Source: Flavobacterium circumlabens (lineage in GTDB: Bacteria > Bacteroidota > Bacteroidia > Flavobacteriales > Flavobacteriaceae). Taken from it: a stretch of 64,000 bases of DNA. Location of the stretch: the NCBI RefSeq assembly GCF_004345565.1, contig NZ_SLWA01000009.1, forward strand, positions 62,001 through 126,000. Direction: 5' to 3'. A model generated the notes under the pieces. The model was given only the letters and a program-made list of their open reading frames with translations, did no database searches and was not told the origin of the DNA. Positions 60,886 to 64,000 of this stretch are shown here, piece by piece (within the stretch, counting starts at the first letter, position 1; each line of letters opens with the position of its first letter). The translations under genes were made by a program, and so were the position numbers.

Positions 60886-63800
60886 CTAGAACGAATACCT
60901 AACTCCAAATTGTCCTTGGAATCTTGAGGCTAATTGATCTACAGTGTAAGGTGATGAACTCGGTTTCTGGAAAGTATAAGTTGGGTCGCCGGTAGCAACT
61001 CCGCCTAAGTTTCCTGATTTTGTTAAACCTAAGTTGGCTGTTGAATTATAAGTGTTTGGAACGAAATAACTTCTTCCCCAATCTTTATTGATAAGGTTTC
61101 CAATATTGGCCATACTAAATGAAATCTGGAAAGTACCTACTTTAGCAACTTTGATTTCATCCATTAATTTCAAATCAGCCTGGATGTTCCATGGAGTAGT
61201 ATCGCCATTTCTTTCTGTGAAATTTCCTCTTCTGTTTTTCAAATAATCATTTCCATTAACGAAAGCTTCGTAATCTGCTACTTGTTGTGCTGCTGTAGCT
61301 GATGGAACTCCGGTTGGACTTACTCCGATATATTTAGCGGCTTCTGTTGCATCTTTAAAGATATAAGCCAATCCTGCTGCTTGTCCTGTTCCGGCAATGG
61401 TTGAGTTTACAAATCCCCATGAAAACGGATTTCCGGATTGTGCATTAAAATATACATTGGCAGACAAAGTATTGTTATCAGCCACTTTTACCGCATATCC
61501 AACATTAGAAACGATTCTGTGTTTGATGTTAAAGTTAGAAGTTGCCAGTTGCGGATCATTAGGGGTTAAGGATTGGTTCATCTGGAAGTTACTTTCCATA
61601 GAGTTACGAATTCCGTTGGTAACATCACGCGAATTTCCGTACGTATAAGCGACCATGAAATTTAAACCAAAATCATATGTTTTAGAAACCATTTCCGTAA
61701 TGCTGTATCTGTATCCTTTATTCGTATTGGAAAGAAGGTAAGCATTTGAAAAAGCAGGATTGATGTTAGCCGCATAAATTGGCATCTGATGATTCGTGTC
61801 ATAAGAGAAATAAGTAGGGTTATCTGTCTTATTTACCTGTTGAAATTCAAGATCACGAATTACTTTGGTGTAAATACCTTCAGTTGTAAATTTATATCCG
61901 TCGATGATTTTATCGATAGCCAGGGAGTTTCTTAAAACGGCTGGCATTTTAAATTTATTGTCTACCAAATCCGCCTGTACTTTTGGAGTTGCATCGTGAT
62001 ATCCGTTTAATCCATTGTTTGCCAAAGGATCTCCCGCTGCTGAAACCTGTGCTGCAGTAAGGTTGTTTTTGTCGTAACTTCCGTAACCTACGCCATCATT
62101 GTAATAGGCATATCCTAACCAGGCAAATGGAATTCTCCCTGTAAATACGCCTGATCCGCCTCTTACAACAAGTGTTTTGTCTTCGTCTACATTATACGTA
62201 AATCCTATTCTTGGAGAAACTAAAGCAGTACTGAAAAAGTTGTTTTTAATCTGGTTCAATGGCGTATAACTGTACGTTGTACCATAATTAGGATCGGCAG
62301 GAGAGTTTTGCACTTGTGCACTCAGATTTGGTTTTGTAGGCAAATCGGTGTAATCTACTCTCACACCCGGAGTAACTTTTAATTTGTTACCAATTCTGAT
62401 TTCATCCTGTACATAAAAACTATAAAGGTTTACTTTGAATTTAGCATACGGGTCATTAAAAATTTCATCTCTGGTAGAACCGTCAAACGGATACGTTCCA
62501 CGGACACGAGAAGGTAATTTATTGTAGAAATCTGCCAGGGATTTATATGAAACTCTTCCGTTTAGGGCATTTACGAATCCGTAATTGATGTCGTAGAACT
62601 CATTGTGCGTACCAAACAACAAAGTATGGTTTCCGGTTTTGTAAGTTAGGTTGTCTGTGATTTCAGCCGTATTTTGTTTCATATTAAAAACAGTGGCTTC
62701 ACGGTCGTTTCCTAAGAAAATAGTACCTCCGTTATATCCAATTTCTGTCTGGGGAAACATAATATTGCCTGATTTTGGATCACGATAATCTTTAATGGCT
62801 GAATAACTGGCAATAAAGGAGTTCGACCATTGGCTGTTGAAATGGCTTTTTAATTCTAAAACGGTACTGATGGATTGGTTTTTCTGCGTAAAATCCATAC
62901 TTGAAAACCTGAAATTTGCTGCATCACGCTCTAAGTTTGACGTTTCAGAGATAACAGTATTGTTTCTTAACGATAGGGAATGTTTGTCATTAATTTTCCA
63001 GTCTAATTTATTGAAGAATTTCTGGCTTTTTGCAAAGTTGTTGTAGGCACCATAACTTCCCGGGTCAAATCCGTAATTTGTTTTAACGAAATTCGAAATT
63101 TGTTCTGCTGTAGCGTTATCTACCAATGAAGTAAGTTTTCCGGCAGAATTGGTCTGTCCTGCATTGTAAAATAACGGATCAGTTCGCTCTGCATATTCCA
63201 TATTGGTAAAGAAGAATAATTTGTCTTTTATAATTGGCAAACCCAATCGGAAACCCACTTGGTAATCACCAAAAGAATTGGGCATCTTAGAACCGTCACC
63301 AGCGTTATTCGGGCCTGTAATGGCTGCACTTCGGCCATAACTGTAAATAGAGCCGCTCACTGTATTGGTACCGCTGCGGGTTACGGCATTGACGCTTCCT
63401 CCTAAAAAGTTTCCTAATTTAATATCGTAAGGAGCAATATAAACCTGAATATCCTGTATCGCATCCAAACTTATCGAATTGGAACGTGTGCTGCTTCCCG
63501 GCATACCTGAAGTTCCGGATTGCCCACCTAAAGACGGACTAAATCCAATAGCATCATTGTTTATTGAACCGTCAATGGTTACGTTATTGTATCTGAAATT
63601 GGTTCCTGCGAAAGAGTTGTTGGAACTTTGCGGAACCAGTTTGGTAACATCCTGAATCCCTCTGTTGATTAACGGAAGACCATTTACCTGCTTTTCGTTA
63701 ATATTGGTTCCGTTATTTTTAGAAGAAGGTTTAGAACTGGTAATCACAACTTCTTCCAATACATTATTGTCTGCTTTCGCAACTACGATTGTTGGTAAAT

Positions 63801-64000
63801 CATTATCACCAAGGGCTAAAAATATTTGTGCGTTGGAGTAATCTTTGGTATCCTTACTTTTAATTTCCAGTTCGTAAGGTCCGCCGGCATTTAAATTTTC
63901 GAAACTAAACCTACCTTGTTTATCTGTTACAGCTCTGTAAACGGAGTTGGTAGGTAAATGTGTTAATGTAACCTCGGCATCAGTAAGAACGCTTGTACCA
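60886..64000 (-). CDS. TonB-dependent receptor, Oar-like, 5' end beyond the right edge
   Basis: The reading frame is open to the right edge, giving about 1037 residues without a start. At the visible N-terminus is a carboxypeptidase-regulatory-like domain (GTSVLTDAEVTLTHLPTNSV, FSFENLNAGGPYELEIKS). The plug region follows (VLEEVVITSSKP, NGLPLINRGIQDVTKL, YNNVTIDGSINNDA) with the Oar-type stretch 'YIAPYDIKLGNFLGGSVNAV' and 'TRSGTNTVSGSIYSYGRS'. The rest is the 22-strand barrel, ending in the aromatic FGVRYSF. Oar-like receptors sit in the outer membrane of Bacteroidota and myxobacteria; the ligand is unknown. Confidence 0.92.
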   Translation of the reverse strand, partial: GTSVLTDAEVTLTHLPTNSVYRAVTDKQGRFSFENLNAGGPYELEIKSKDTKDYSNAQIFLALGDNDLPTIVVAKADNNVLEEVVITSSKPSSKNNGTNINEKQVNGLPLINRGIQDVTKLVPQSSNNSFAGTNFRYNNVTIDGSINNDAIGFSPSLGGQSGTSGMPGSSTRSNSISLDAIQDIQVYIAPYDIKLGNFLGGSVNAVTRSGTNTVSGSIYSYGRSAAITGPNNAGDGSKMPNSFGDYQVGFRLGLPIIKDKLFFFTNMEYAERTDPLFYNAGQTNSAGKLTSLVDNATAEQISNFVKTNYGFDPGSYGAYNNFAKSQKFFNKLDWKINDKHSLSLRNNTVISETSNLERDAANFRFSSMDFTQKNQSISTVLELKSHFNSQWSNSFIASYSAIKDYRDPKSGNIMFPQTEIGYNGGTIFLGNDREATVFNMKQNTAEITDNLTYKTGNHTLLFGTHNEFYDINYGFVNALNGRVSYKSLADFYNKLPSRVRGTYPFDGSTRDEIFNDPYAKFKVNLYSFYVQDEIRIGNKLKVTPGVRVDYTDLPTKPNLSAQVQNSPADPNYGTTYSYTPLNQIKNNFFSTALVSPRIGFTYNVDEDKTLVVRGGSGVFTGRIPFAWLGYAYYNDGVGYGSYDKNNLTAAQVSAAGDPLANNGLNGYHDATPKVQADLVDNKFKMPAVLRNSLAIDKIIDGYKFTTEGIYTKVIRDLEFQQVNKTDNPTYFSYDTNHQMPIYAANINPAFSNAYLLSNTNKGYRYSITEMVSKTYDFGLNFMVAYTYGNSRDVTNGIRNSMESNFQMNQSLTPNDPQLATSNFNIKHRIVSNVGYAVKVADNNTLSANVYFNAQSGNPFSWGFVNSTIAGTGQAAGLAYIFKDATEAAKYIGVSPTGVPSATAAQQVADYEAFVNGNDYLKNRRGNFTERNGDTTPWNIQADLKLMDEIKVAKVGTFQISFSMANIGNLINKDWGRSYFVPNTYNSTANLGLTKSGNLGGVATGDPTYTFQKPSSSPYTVDQLASRFQGQFGVRYSF

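Noticed and set aside
1..64000. CRISPR arrays, rRNA or tRNA genes
   Set aside because: I saw no regularly spaced repeats, no tRNA-like cloverleaf and no rRNA sequence; short structured RNAs could still be missed by eye.

Overview
The window is AT-rich chromosomal DNA from a member of the Bacteroidota, most likely the Flavobacteriaceae and probably Flavobacterium. The signs are two proteins with C-terminal type IX secretion (T9SS) signals, an Oar-like TonB-dependent receptor, a PID-CTERM-like small protein, many Bacteroidota-type sensor kinases, and promoters of the TTG-N17-TAnnTTTG kind with weak ribosome binding sites. I see no rRNA, tRNA, CRISPR array or transposase.

Layout. 1-4353 (minus): a small T9SS cargo protein followed by a very large SpvB/FG-GAP/RHS protein that runs off the left edge. 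4636-10869 (plus): a small orphan protein, then a tight four-gene operon of a membrane protein, a trypsin-like protease, a secreted putative outer-membrane barrel protein and a papain-like protease. 10870-15271: gene remnants, a stand-alone receiver protein, and a Crp/Fnr regulator with a reductase and an epoxide-hydrolase-like enzyme. 15272-16709 (minus): an SdpB/SdpI-type pair with a broken reading frame upstream. 16808-20716 (minus): a three-gene operon of an alpha/beta hydrolase, a caspase-like protease and an unknown partner protein. 20717-21656 is gene-free and holds operator-like palindromes and a remnant.

21657-31845: a receiver protein, an M23 peptidase, a second Crp/Fnr gene with an exported RidA-like protein and a Crp-like palindrome between them, an MDR oxidoreductase plus exported hydrolase divergent from a LysR gene, and a cell-surface cluster (tail-fibre-like protein, T9SS protein, PID-CTERM-like protein). 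32334-36259 (minus): a LytTR regulator, a PAS-rich kinase with a degenerate receiver, and a single-domain receiver. 37038-47696: a cation/proton antiporter, an acidic protein, a lipoprotein, a GlxA-type regulator with isochorismatase and cyclase genes, a 1057-residue PAS kinase, a DUF6790-like membrane protein and MsrA. 48208-60667: several alpha/beta hydrolases, a frameshifted isochorismatase-like gene, a sigma-54 activator divergent from a TPR sensor kinase, catalase, and a UPF0173-type metal hydrolase. 60886-64000 (minus): the TonB-dependent receptor, cut by the right edge.

The strongest candidate for an unusual system is the 5-21 kb region. It holds trypsin-like, papain-like and caspase-like proteases, an alpha/beta hydrolase that could be a lipase effector, partner proteins of no recognised family, and an SdpB/SdpI pair, all among gene remnants and a duplicated terminator segment. 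The catalytic residues are visible in the sequence. That the two protease operons form one conflict or cell-death system is my inference.
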